A stretch of 23,013 bases of DNA, from contig JAMYWO010000482.1 of the NCBI GenBank assembly GCA_024220525.1, positions 1 through 23,013 on the forward strand, given 5' to 3'. The DNA is from Cochliopodium minus (lineage: Eukaryota > Discosea > Himatismenida > Cochliopodiidae). Numbering within the stretch: the stretch's first letter is position 1; the number at the start of each line of letters is the position of its first letter. Below are positions 13,304 to 22,926 of this stretch, piece after piece. A program made the translations under genes and the position numbers. A model generated the notes under the pieces. The model was not told where the DNA came from. It did not search any database and worked only from the letters and a program-made list of their open reading frames with translations.

Positions 13304-13924
13304 TTATAATTCGTAAGTCTTTTTATCATCTTTCCATCTTCCTCTGTATTCATCTTTTCCATCGATATCATAAGAGATTCCATAACCATTTTTCATTCCA
13401 TTGAGAAATTCACCCTTATAAAGGAGATTGCCGTTAGGATAATACAATGTTCCTTTCCCATGATACTTCCCCTCTTTTACACCACCCTCATATTTCAACA
13501 ATTTCTTTTCAGGATCATTCTCATCTTGATAATACATCTTTTCTGTCTCTATTGTTTCCACTGATAAGGACAATACTACAAATAATAGGAATATGGAAAA
13601 GGCCATGAATCTATATATTATCTTTCTCTTTTCATTGTTCTGTAATTCTTGCCATGTTGCATAATTTCTTTTGGATATCACTATCTCCTTTATTTTGTTC
13701 CCTCCAAAGCATTTCTCTTCTTTTATTTGCACAAAATCCAAATTTTGTTTGTTGAAATTGGAATAAAATTTTGTATTTGGAGAGATATCAAGGGTTGATT
13801 TGATGATTGAATTCATATTTTGTTTATTCAAAGGAGATGTGAGTATATACATTGATGAAAAAGATTTAAAAGTTTTCTTTTGGTTATAGAAAAACTTTTT
13901 ATTCTTTAAAAATAATTTCTTCAT
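13304..13924 (-). CDS. Membrane protein with MORN repeats, possibly mitochondrial
   Basis: Single exon, 206 residues, stop TAA. The N terminus is rich in Lys, Phe, Ser and Asn with no acidic residue in the first 40 or so, like a mitochondrial presequence. One hydrophobic segment lies at about residues 103-122 (FMAFSIFLLFVVLSLSV), preceded by KRNYATWQELQNNEKRK. The last 60-70 residues carry two clear MORN repeats and a partial third: YHGKGTLYYPNGNLLYKGEF, NGMKNGYGISYDIDG, DEYRGRWKDDKK. MORN repeats often bind lipid or act as scaffolds; here they would lie on the far side of the membrane from the N terminus. I know no named family with this order. It is tail to tail with the PAPS transporter (135 bp). 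The topology and organelle are inference. Confidence 0.8.
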   Translation of the reverse strand: MKKLFLKNKKFFYNQKKTFKSFSSMYILTSPLNKQNMNSIIKSTLDISPNTKFYSNFNKQNLDFVQIKEEKCFGGNKIKEIVISKRNYATWQELQNNEKRKIIYRFMAFSIFLLFVVLSLSVETIETEKMYYQDENDPEKKLLKYEGGVKEGKYHGKGTLYYPNGNLLYKGEFLNGMKNGYGISYDIDGKDEYRGRWKDDKKTYEL

Positions 13925-14121
13925 TTTTTTTTTATTTTATTCAAAAAACTAGTTATGAGCCAAGTTATTTTGTAGTTTCCTCAATAATATCCAAAAGATC
14001 TTGATTGATCTTTTTGATTTGGAATATTTTATAAAAATAAATTAATAAAAAAAAAATTTTTGTTGGTAATTTTTATTTATAAAACAATATATAAATGATT
14101 TTTTCAAAACTAAGATTATAG

Positions 14122-14752
14122 TCATATACAATCCCATCTGTTGCATGAAAAGAAAAAGAAATTGAAATATTGATTTTCATTAACATTTTCTCTGATGGGC
14201 AGCTGAGATAATTTGGGCATATCGAAAGATTGCAGTTGGATGTGCTTTTCATTTTCTCTCTTCTCTTTAATTTCCTCTGAAAAATATCTCTCAATTATAT
14301 TTTGCAAAGCAATATTCGTCTTTATCTCTTTCATATTAAAATTGATGATAGGATTTCTGCAAATAGGACATCGATCAGATATTTTTAAGATTTGATTTAC
14401 ACAATGCAAGCAAAAGCTATGTCCTTAAAAATTTGAATTTTATTCGTAAAATTTCTGTGAAAATTAATTACCACAAACCAAAGTCGCTGGCTTATATAAA
14501 GCTAAAATAATAATTAATCAAAATGAAATTTGGGAGTTAAATAAAAAAAGGTAAAAATAAAGTAACTATCTATGTTCAAGATATTATTTATTTATATACT
14601 CATAAAAATTCGAATATATAAAAATAAAGGTCTTACTTTCCATACATATACTACACTCTATTTTTAAGAAATTTAATACTTTAAAGAATTTTTTTAAAGG
14701 AGGATAATTTACCAAGATCAGAAATATCGAAAATAATGGTTTTAGTATCCAT
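14122..14752 (-). CDS. Small C3HC4 RING-finger protein (putative E3 ubiquitin ligase)
   Basis: Four exons: 14752-14713, 14657-14637 (21 nt), 14501-14472 (30 nt), 14423-14122. The joined product has 130 residues, stop TGA. The RING is complete only after splicing: C15-x2-C18-x11-C30-x-H32-x2-C35-x2-C38-x10-C49-x2-C52, with text LECSICMETLYKP, LVCGHSFCLHCV and DRCPICRNPI. This is the typical form of RING E3s that recruit an E2. The remainder is a Lys/Glu-rich helix (residues 53-105) and an aromatic tail ending RWDCI. An alternative acceptor for exon 2 at 14678 would add seven residues in frame (intron then 34 nt). No substrate-binding domain is visible. Family call strong; exact exon 2 boundary uncertain. 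Confidence 0.85.
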
Positions 14753-15095
14753 TCTCTATTGACACAAATTTCTTTGGGATAACTTTTTTTTATAAATCAA
14801 TCTGAATCAATCAAAGGGGTTAGCTGTAATTCAATTTTTTTTTAATTTATTATATTTATTTTCTAAAAAATAGACCTAAATTTTTAATTTTAAAAAAAAA
14901 AAATACTGAAAAAAAAAAGATCTCAATATGCACATTTCTCACTTTTACGTGTTGGATTAATTGAAATGGAAACATAAAATCACTCCATAAATTGAATTCA
15001 ATTTGTCAATAAATAAATTCATACAATAAAAGAGAAAATGATTTAAAATAATTTATTTATCCTCTTTTTTTAAAATTAAAAAGGAAAAAAGATTT
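14753..15095. other. 343-bp gap between the RING and UTP11 genes
   Basis: It lies upstream of the RING gene and downstream of UTP11 (both minus strand), so it should contain the RING promoter and the UTP11 3' end. It is AT-rich with several A and T runs and a 16-bp palindrome at 14989-15004 around GAATTC. I see no coding or RNA gene signal. Confidence 0.5.
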
Positions 15096-15969
15096 TTATT
15101 TCTTTCTGATCATCTTCCATTGAATACTCACAGGATTATTATCATCGTCCACAGTTTTATTCACTTCAATTTTTTTCTCTTCAGTCTAAGGAGATAATAA
15201 AAAAAAAAAAATAAAAAAAATTAAAAATCAAAAAAGTTTTACAATCAAGTTTTTATTTGTTTCCAATTGATTCAACAATTTATCAATATCTTCTTTTCTT
15301 GTGATTCTTTCATTTATTTCTTTGTATTTTTGATTGTTTAGACGATTGATCAATTCAAGCTGATTTTTGGTATGAATTGCTCCCTGGAGATAATTCTCAT
15401 CTTTCAATTGATCTTTTCTTGGTCTATTGAAATGTCTTGAAGAGAATTCCTTTTCTGTATCGAAATAATCAGTCACTGAAAAATTATCTTTTTCTTTTTG
15501 ATTGGATACAAATACAATATGTCTATTTGGTTTTGCTTCTCCAATACAATGCAAATTTTCTTTCAATCTTTTAATTTTCTTTGAAAATAATAATTATAAA
15601 AAAAAATTAAAAATTGTTGAATACCTTTTCTTCCATTTGTTTTCTCATTCTGATATAATTCAGGTCAACATTTAATGATTCTATTTTTTCTTTATCAGGC
15701 ATTTCTTTTTGTTCTATATCCCATTGATGTTTTCCTTTCACCAATTTTGATTTGATCATCGCAGGATTATATTCTAGAGGATTTTTCATTGAGGCTCTTC
15801 TCAATAATTTCAACATTTTCTTCTTTCTTTTATTGAATGCTTTTGCTCTCACGACATAATCCTTTTTATGTTCCAAAAATCCAACACCTTTTCTACTTTT
15901 TGGTTGATGTCTTTCTTTGTGTACTTTTCTTCTAGATTTATCAATATTCTTCCAAATTGATGTGGACAT
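15096..15969 (-). CDS. UTP11: UTP11, U3 snoRNA-associated small-subunit processome protein
   Basis: Works in the nucleolus in early processing of 18S pre-rRNA. Exons 15969-15625, 15578-15243 and 15185-15096 (introns 46 and 57 nt) encode 256 residues; family members are about 250. The N terminus has the signature SRRKVHKERHQPKSRKGVGF followed by LEHKKDYVVRAKAFNKR and MKNPLEY. The middle has DLNYIRMRKQMEEKKIKRLK, joined exactly across the first splice. The second exon keeps NRHIVFVSNQKEKDNF, FSSRHFNRPRKDQL and LNNQKYKEINERITRKEDI, all alignable by eye to animal UTP11. It is very basic throughout, as expected of an rRNA-contacting protein. It starts at the first ATG; stop TAA. It is head to head with the next gene, 153 bp away. 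Confidence 0.93.
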
Positions 15970-16122
15970 TCTAATTTAATTAACAATCCTTTTTTTTTTT
16001 TTATTTTTTTCTTAATAAGATCTCATTTAATCATGAAGACCCAAAAATTACATTGATGATACGTTCTCTTGTTTACTCAAAGCAAAATCGATTGAGATCC
16101 AATAACCAAAAAAAAAAAAAAA
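15970..16122. promoter_or_regulatory. Short divergent region between UTP11 and the 709-aa membrane protein gene
   Basis: Only 153 bp separate the two start codons, so the promoters overlap or are shared. Poly(T)/poly(A) tracts flank each start. The middle (about 16020-16110) is less AT-rich and contains CATTGATGATACG, which resembles a box C but has no convincing box D partner. Confidence 0.5.
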
Positions 16123-18368
16123 ATGAAGAAGATATTCAACTTTAAAACAAAAATCATATCAAAGATCAAAAATAATTGTAAATAAATCGATAATTAAACT
16201 TTATTTTAATTTATATGAATGAATATATTTAGTGGTCTCCTTGAATATTAAAACATTGGCACAAAACAAAAAAGTTTTTTCTCTTCCATTTGTTGCAACT
16301 GGATTATTTCTGGGCTCTTCTTTATTTATTGAAAATCAAACACAATGTATGGTTGATCGTACCCAATCATATATTGATGAGAATGAAACAACATGGGTGA
16401 GGATAGCAGATAGGGGTGTATTCGCAAGTGTGGACCCAGTTCCTGAATTCATAATGAATGATTCTAAATTTTACAGGATGGCATCTTATATTTTATCTTC
16501 TATATCTTTTGCATCAATCTTTAATATGGTATTTCAAGTTGTTAATAATCCTATTTGTAAGAATTTTTTAAAAAAATTAGCTTATTATAATAAGAAAATT
16601 CTGATTATACCTTATAGTTGCCTTATATAATTGGAAAGCATATTTTTTTGCGATATCATCAGTCTTATCAATGATAGGAAGTATAATGAGTTTTAATCAT
16701 CCCACCATCCCATTTGATAATACCTTGACAATCGAAGAAAAAATACATAAAAGAAGAGAAATAATCGAACAAAAAACAGTGGAACAAATGATTGAGAGAT
16801 TTGGTTGGGAAGAATTGAATGAATTGACCACTCCATTGGAATTGAGAGGAAGATTAGCAAATGAATTGATTGGTTTTCTCAAACAAAGCAATCCAAAAAT
16901 ATTCTTTGAGAAATATGAAAAGAGTTTCAGACAATTTTTGGACAATGGGATTTTCATCCCTGCTGAAATAGAACTTCTCAGAGATATCAAAAAGTTTGAT
17001 GAAAAATTGAACTCATTGGATAGATTCATCAATGTAAATGACACAAAAACTTTTAATTTGGATGAAATCAACAAAGATCAACAAGTTGGGAAAAAGAATC
17101 AAGAACAAATAAATAAATTGTTGAAGATCAAGAAAGAGATTGAAGATGAAACCCTCTATTGCTACAGCATCTTCTTCCAAGAAATCTATCCACGCAACAA
17201 TTTCCATATCATGGATACCAACTCTGTGAATTACCCTCAAAAACATTTGGAGGAGATAATCACCAACAGGGAAGGCAGAAGAAAAGATTCACAAATTTCC
17301 AGAAAGATAATCAAGCAATTAAATCTTTTCAACATCGAGGATCCTGCCTCAAGCAACATGGTCCAAGATATCCTTGTCGAGAGGAAGAAGAGAGATGAGT
17401 ATGATGATGGTCTTCCAGAGTTTTTGAAGCCCACCAAATCTTTCCCTAATCCGCTCAAAAGGGCGACCAACTCGATCAAATCCAAGTATTTAGATTTGAG
17501 AGCGGCTTTTTGGAACAAGGTGGATGGTTTTCTTACTTATTATACCGATTTTCTTCAGCCTCATGATATCCACAAACAATTTGATGAGACCATCGATGAT
17601 TCCAATTTGAGACTTCATCGTAATATGGCCACATTGGATGTTGATGACACTTTTCTTAAAGGCAAATCTGCTGATGCTCTCTTTCCTCAGAAGGATCCCT
17701 TTTTTAAAGAAAATTTGTTCCCTGAAGAGACTGATCCCAACTATACTCCTCAATACAAGCAAAACAGAATGGCAGAGACGAACCACGGAAAAGTTCATAG
17801 GTATTTAGAGGAGTTTATGGCATTGGACGAATACTTGGAACAAAATGATATCGAAGCTTACAAAGACCAAGACAATTACAAAAAATTTATCCAACCCCAT
17901 ATTCAAAGATTCCAAAACGAAATTTTCATGGAAAAAGTGGATCGACGCCCCAAAGAAAAGATTCAATACGAAGATGTTTACAAATACAAACATTTCTACA
18001 AAGATATCGTCAGATTTTCCAGAAAAGACTTTGAACGTCGTTACACCTTAAAAAACTTACCTTACTTCAACAACAGGCATAGAAAGATTGCCAGAGGAGA
18101 ATACTACAGTTACTTAGCTCTTGACGAAAAACAGCTTGGTCCTTCTGTTATTCCTGAGGGTTCTTACATTCTCCACAAACCATTTAACTTTCAGAAATTT
18201 GGAATTTATTTCAACCTTATGCTTGATCTTGCCAACTATCGTTCCCGCTTTCAAGATCAAAAGAAAATGTTTGAAAGAATCAATCAACAAGGCAAGGTTG
18301 CTTATTTCCCTTCTAGATCCAAAAAGGAGAGAGTGGAATATGTCAAAAACTTTATGAGTCAAATTTGA
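16123..18368 (+). CDS. Unrecognised 709-aa membrane protein with a mitochondrial-type N terminus
   Basis: Exons 16123-16177, 16233-16556 and 16618-18368 join in phase; stop TGA. The start at 16123 gives MKKIFNFKTKIISKIKNNL, a basic amphipathic run like a mitochondrial targeting sequence; later ATGs (16215, 16219) lead to early stops. Hydrophobic segments lie at about residues 33-51, 98-119 and 129-150. The remaining 550 residues are hydrophilic and charged, with IEEKIHKRREIIEQKTVEQM, a coiled-coil-like stretch around LLKIKKEIEDE, several Pro/Asn-rich spans, and a well-structured end (FSRKDFERRYTLKNLPYFNN, IPEGSYILHKPFNFQKF). I recognise no family. Length, even composition and clean splicing make it a real gene. 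Organelle placement is inference. Confidence 0.8.
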
Positions 18369-18403
18369 AAGTTGTTTATCTTTAAATCATTTATATTTTA
18401 TCC

Positions 18404-18409
18404 AATAAA
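18404..18409 (+). promoter_or_regulatory. Candidate polyadenylation signal of the 709-aa gene
   Basis: AATAAA 36 nt after the stop codon and 32 nt before the next start codon. The gap is only 72 bp, so mRNA 3' end formation of this gene and transcription start of TMEM209 must be nearly adjacent or overlap. Confidence 0.4.
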
Positions 18410-18440
18410 AAAAATTATAAAATAAAAAAAAAATTGAAGA

Positions 18441-21032
18441 ATGTATTTTAATAATAAAGAGGATAAATTACACACCATTTCCAAAATAAAGCACAATAAG
18501 AAAATAAAGGAAAATCAACTGATATGGTTTTTTATATTTATCACCATCTCTTTGATTCTAACTGCCACAAGTTATAATAATTTATGGTAAATGTTTGGTT
18601 GAACAAAAAATAACTATTTCTCAAAAGCAATTTTTAAATAGGACAATATGGGGAAACCCATTTGGAATAAACGAATATATCATAAATGTTGTAATAGCAA
18701 TCTTTATTGGATTTTCAATATCAACTATTATGGCTTTTTATAGTATCAAACAACCATCTATTTCTCTCAGTAATGAAGAAAAAAGATTATTGGGATTGAA
18801 TGATTTGAATAGATTCCCCTCAACAAACGAAATACCTTATCCAAAGACCAATTCATTGTTATCAATACAAAATGAAAGCAAATTATCACCAAAAAAAGAA
18901 TCGAACAGCTTTAACAATTCTCTGAATAATAGTGATCCAAGTTTTAATTCTTCAAATGAAATAATATTTCGATCATCACCTGTAGATAATCAAAGAATGG
19001 GAGAACATCAAAGTTTTGGAAACACAAGAGAAGATAATGCAACCATCTACAGATCTCCTGAAACAAAATTACAAACAAACTATTCACCCAATCATTCCCC
19101 CTCCTCTTCTCAATTCCAACAAAACAACAACCAACCAATATATCTCTCTACCTCAAATGCCTCCACCTATTTCCAAAGCACACGTGAAAATACACCTCCC
19201 TCCTCCCTCTCCTCCAACTACCCCTCTCTTTATCCCTCCTCCAAATCAGTATCCTATTCTCCATCCACACCACCCTCACCACCAATCAATTCTCTATCCA
19301 CTCTCTATCCACCCCAATCCAATCTAAATTATTCTTTCAGTGAAAATCAAAGAAGCGAAAATTCTTTTTATCCCTCCTCCCTCTCTTACGAGAATTCTTT
19401 CCACCCACGTTTTTCTCCTCAACATCACAATCCAACCAACAGCCCTCACGACATCTTCTCCCTCAACTCCTCTCCCGAGAAAGATCCCCTCTTCTCCTCC
19501 CCCAAGTTCCCCCATCCCAACAACGAAGTGGCATTCACCCAAAGGTTCTCAGATCCCTTCTCGAATGAAAATTCTGGCAGAGATCTCTTTGGCGGAGATT
19601 TAGAGATGAAACATCCTCACTCCGACATCTTCCGTGATCATTCTCCCAACGAAGAAAACCACATCGATTCTCTCTTCTCCAATCTCAACGTTATTAATAT
19701 TAACAACCAACATTTCCCCAGCAACAGCAACAACAACTACAATAATGGAAATAACCTTCCTTCCAGCCTCTATCTCTCCAACCCCTACTTCAACCAAATC
19801 AACCTTAAAAACTCGGAGTCTTCCCAGAATCTTTTGAAGCATTTGGAGATTGAAAAGAAGAAGATGCTTGAGTGGAGCATCAAGCTCAAAAAGTGGATCT
19901 TTGTTCACATTTTCAAGGAAATCTTTTTTTTCACTGAGCTCTTACCTTCTTTTTACCAACAGAACAACCCTCAAACTTCTCTTTTGCAAAGTTATCTCCA
20001 ATCTTATTATGACATCCTCGGTCCAAACTTTCGTGATTATGTCAAACAAAGAGTTATACGTATACTTTATTTTATTCTTTATTTTTCACTTGATTTTTTT
20101 ATTTTTTATTTCTTTCTTAATTATATATTAATTTATAAAATTTATTATTTTTTTCAAATTTTAATTTTTTCATTTTAATTTTTATTAATTTTTTAATTAT
20201 TTATTAATTTATAAATTTTATTATTTTTTTTTCATTTCTTTATTAATTAATTTAATTGTTTTTTAGACATTGGAGAGGACGAGTCACTTTCAAATTTTAA
20301 AGGAGAGGGAGGAGGGATGTACATGGGTGTAGAGTGGAACATCAACCTGCCTTCTGACAGCGAAGTGCTTGTCCGCTTGTTTTGTACAAAAGTAAACAGA
20401 ATGATTGATGAGTTCGTTCAAAAAAACACTCAACAAAACAACAACAATTTTTTTATGAACAATAATAATAACAGCAACTCTCCCAAAAATCTTTTTCTCA
20501 CCAAATGTTTTAGATCATTTCCACAATCTTCAAGTTAATTTTTCAATTTTTAAAATATTTTTTTTTATAATTTTTTTTATTTTTATTATTTTTTTTATTA
20601 ATTTTTTAATTATAGAATATAGTTTTTTAATTTTTTTTATTTTTTCAATTTTTTTAATTTTTTTTATTTTTTATTTTTTTATTTTAAAATACTTTTTTTG
20701 GACAGAATCTGACGAGGCTAACACTAGTGTATTCATTTACGAAAACTCTCGTGTTCCTCCTTTTTATAGTGTTATAGTAGAAGGTAGCACATGGGAAGTT
20801 GAAAGAGGACATTTATTCGATGCCTTGGTAACAAGAAATTTGTTAAAATTTTTTATTATTATTTTTATTTTTATTTATTTGAATTATTTTATTTTTATCA
20901 TCATTTTTATTTTATCTTTTATTTTATTTGTAGGTCTTGTTTTTGTATGCTATCAGACACAAGAAACACTCTTATCTTTTTGGTATTTCACTTTTTGAAT
21001 GTGGCAAAGAAATTATGAACATTTTTGATTGA
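18441..21032 (+). CDS. TMEM209-like nuclear-envelope membrane protein
   Basis: Animal TMEM209 sits in the nuclear envelope and interacts with NUP205. Exons 18441-18586, 18642-20059, 20267-20533, 20706-20827 and 20934-21032 give 683 residues, stop TGA. Two membrane segments at about 26-45 and 61-83 flank a short loop with IWGNPFGINEY. A long Ser/Pro/Asn/Tyr-rich linker covers about 90-430. The C-terminal domain fits TMEM209 (annotated as cytochrome b561 N-terminal-like): WNINLPSDSEVLVRLFCTKV, then NTSVFIYENSRVPPFYSVI, and VLFLYAIRHKKHSYLFGISL, ending IMNIFD. The human protein is about 560 residues; the linker explains the excess. The first intron (55 nt) is needed to fuse the two membrane segments: reading through it hits a stop. 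No haem-ligand role is implied. Confidence 0.82.
19080..19560 (+). repeat. Low-complexity, G-poor pyrimidine-rich tract within TMEM209 exon 2
   Basis: The coding strand is dominated by C, T and A with very few G, particularly 19080-19330. It encodes Ser/Pro/Tyr/Asn-rich disordered sequence. It is visibly richer in C than the rest of the window, and other frames stay open across it only because of this composition. Confidence 0.7.
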
Positions 21033-21367
21033 AAAAAAAAAAAAACAAATCAAAAAAGCCGGAACGATGATGGATTTTAAATCAGCTCTTTTTATATATT
21101 TTAAAATTAAAATTTTTTTATTTATTACTCAAATTATTTATTTTTAAAGTGAATATTCTTTTTTTGAATCAAGCTCGAAAACAAATCAAAAATGTTGAAT
21201 TGTGACAAAGAAAAGAAGTAATCTAAATTTCATATTCGACTTTTCTTTTTAAAAGCATTTTTTTTATTCGAGGGGAAAAAGGTTGAAATTAAAAATTTGA
21301 TTGAGAGGAAATTAAAAATTAAAAAAATAATTGAAACAACTTATTACCCTCTTTTTGATTATTTATT
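21033..21367. other. 335-bp gap between the TMEM209 and membrane RING genes
   Basis: It should contain the TMEM209 3' end and the promoter of the next gene. It is AT-rich with runs of A and T. The pair ACAAATCAAAAA at 21043 and 21181 is a short direct repeat. I see no coding or RNA gene signal. Confidence 0.45.
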
Positions 21368-22926
21368 ATGGATGATTCTATAGAAGAATTTGATATCGAT
21401 GAAGATTCCTTCTTCCAACACACTGAACCACTGGAACCCACATCAGATATTCAATTGATCCCCATGTATGATAATTTGAGTGTAAGAGAAGAGAGGAGAT
21501 TAACAATAAGAAAACTGACTACGTAATTATCTCTTTGGAGAAAGAAACATTCACCAAATAATTTTAGCTTTTTATAAATAAAATTTTATAAATTTATTTT
21601 TAAAGTGTTAAAAACCAATAGTACACTATTTTCACCCTAATTATAATCTTATTCCAATTTCGAAAATAAAATTAGAATATTAATGTTGGTGGCAACCATA
21701 TACATCATCCCATGTTCTATAAGCATAATCACCATCTTGATGTTGGAATGGGGAAAATCCTGCAAATTTCCTTTGAAAGTGTGGCTATTGGTTCAATTGT
21801 TTGTGCAATTGTTTCAATTATTGATGGAAGTGATATCATGTAGAGTAACAGCATTGGATAAATCAAAAACCCTCTTCGGAATCTTCATTTCTTTTTTATC
21901 ACGGACAAATAATCTTTTTTGGTTGAAAAAAAAAATAAAAAAAAAATTTTAATTTCAAAATTGAATTTTTTTAAAAAAAAAAAGGTTGAGCTGGTTCATT
22001 GTTGGTAATTATCTTATTTAAAAAGACACAAACAAAACATAAATTTAATTTTCTCACAGGCATGATTTGGACATTCCAAGCGGTACATTTTAATTTTTTT
22101 TTTATTTATCTTGATTTTAATTTTATATTATTTATTTATTTTTTCTTTACCAAAAAATTGTCCTCCATAAAAAAAAAAATCTCAACTTTAATTTCTCTTT
22201 AAGATCAACTCATCTTGTCCAATAGAAACACCCAACATATTTAATCTTTGCATAGGTACCAAAAACAAAAAAGCCTTTAAAAAATTTTTTTTTAATTAAC
22301 TTCTTTCTTTGGCAACAGCAATTATTGGATTTCATATTTTGATATTTTGCATTATTATATCTGTTTGCTTTGGAGGTATTTAATTAAAAAAAAAATTTAA
22401 TACGCATATTCATTCTTTTATTTTTTATTTATGATTATTTTTAAATTTAAATATTTTAATAATTTTTTATTTTTATTTTTGTTTTTATTTTAATTTTTAT
22501 TTTTTGGAATGTTCAATTTGGTTATAAATTAATATCCACTGACAAAGTTATTTTTACTTATTTATTTTGGACATGTCTATTTTTATTTTTTATTTTTTAT
22601 TTTTTTTTTTTTATTTTTTATTTTTTATTTTTTATTTCAAATTTTTTATTTTTTATTTCAAATTTTTTATTTTTTATTTAATCTTTTTTTATAATTTTTT
22701 TTTGTTTATTCTTAAAATATTTTATTGTTTCAAGGATGTCTCGTTTTGTTGGTGAGAGTATCGACCATTAATGCGGGACAAAATTCCAACAAGGGCGCCA
22801 CGAAGAAAGAAATAGAGAAAAACAGTAAAGTAGTAAAGTTTGATAAATCTCTTTTCGAAGAAGATGCTCAATGTAGTGTATGCTTGTGTGAATTTGAAAA
22901 GGGAGACAAAATTAGAACACTAAATT
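21368..22926 (+). CDS. Multi-pass membrane RING-H2 E3 ubiquitin ligase, cut by right window edge
   Basis: Seven exons are visible: 21368-21522, 21676-21921, 21985-22004 (20 nt), 22060-22082 (23 nt), 22204-22255, 22319-22375, 22735-22926. Phases join, giving 248 residues plus one base before an intron that leaves the window. An acidic N terminus (MDDSIEEFDIDEDSFFQ) precedes four hydrophobic segments: about 54-72, 84-102, 131-147, 167-192. Then follow a Lys-rich loop and the first half of a RING: Cys231-x2-Cys234 in AQCSVCLCEFEKGDKIRTLN. The layout (four membrane spans, PLKVWLLVQL, LFWLSWFIVGMIWTF, NIFNLCIA, then RING-H2) is that of plant-type membrane RING ligases. The rest of the RING lies beyond the edge. 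Donors GTTGAA (21922) and GTACAT (22083) are weak but are the only in-phase choices found. Confidence 0.82.
22577..22690 (+). repeat. T-rich simple sequence with a 21-bp repeat in an intron of the RING-H2 gene
   Basis: Inside intron 22376-22734 the sequence is T blocks separated by single A. Within it a 21-bp unit starting CAAATTTTTTAT occurs twice in tandem (22638 and 22659). The open frame across it is a product of missing stop triplets in T-rich DNA. Confidence 0.75.

Noticed and set aside
14679-14712. Intron of 34 nt as the preferred first intron of the small RING gene
   Set aside because: The acceptor at 14657 gives a 55-nt intron typical of this window and the family-like reading Leu-Glu-Cys-Ser-Ile-Cys; the 34-nt form is kept only as an alternative.
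16050-16065. Possible box C of a C/D snoRNA (TTGATGATAC) between UTP11 and the 709-aa gene
   Set aside because: The first base does not fit RTGATGA, and no CTGA box D with a terminal stem was found at a suitable distance.
19324-19542. Minus-strand Gly/Glu-rich frame opposite TMEM209 exon 2, and the overlapping plus frames there
   Set aside because: All are products of the G-poor, stop-free composition of the Ser/Pro linker; only one frame links the membrane spans to the C-terminal domain.
22567-22755. 62-codon Phe/Tyr/Ile-rich frame with apparent membrane character
   Set aside because: It lies in a T-rich simple repeat of an intron in the RING-H2 gene; T-rich DNA codes Phe and Leu by default.
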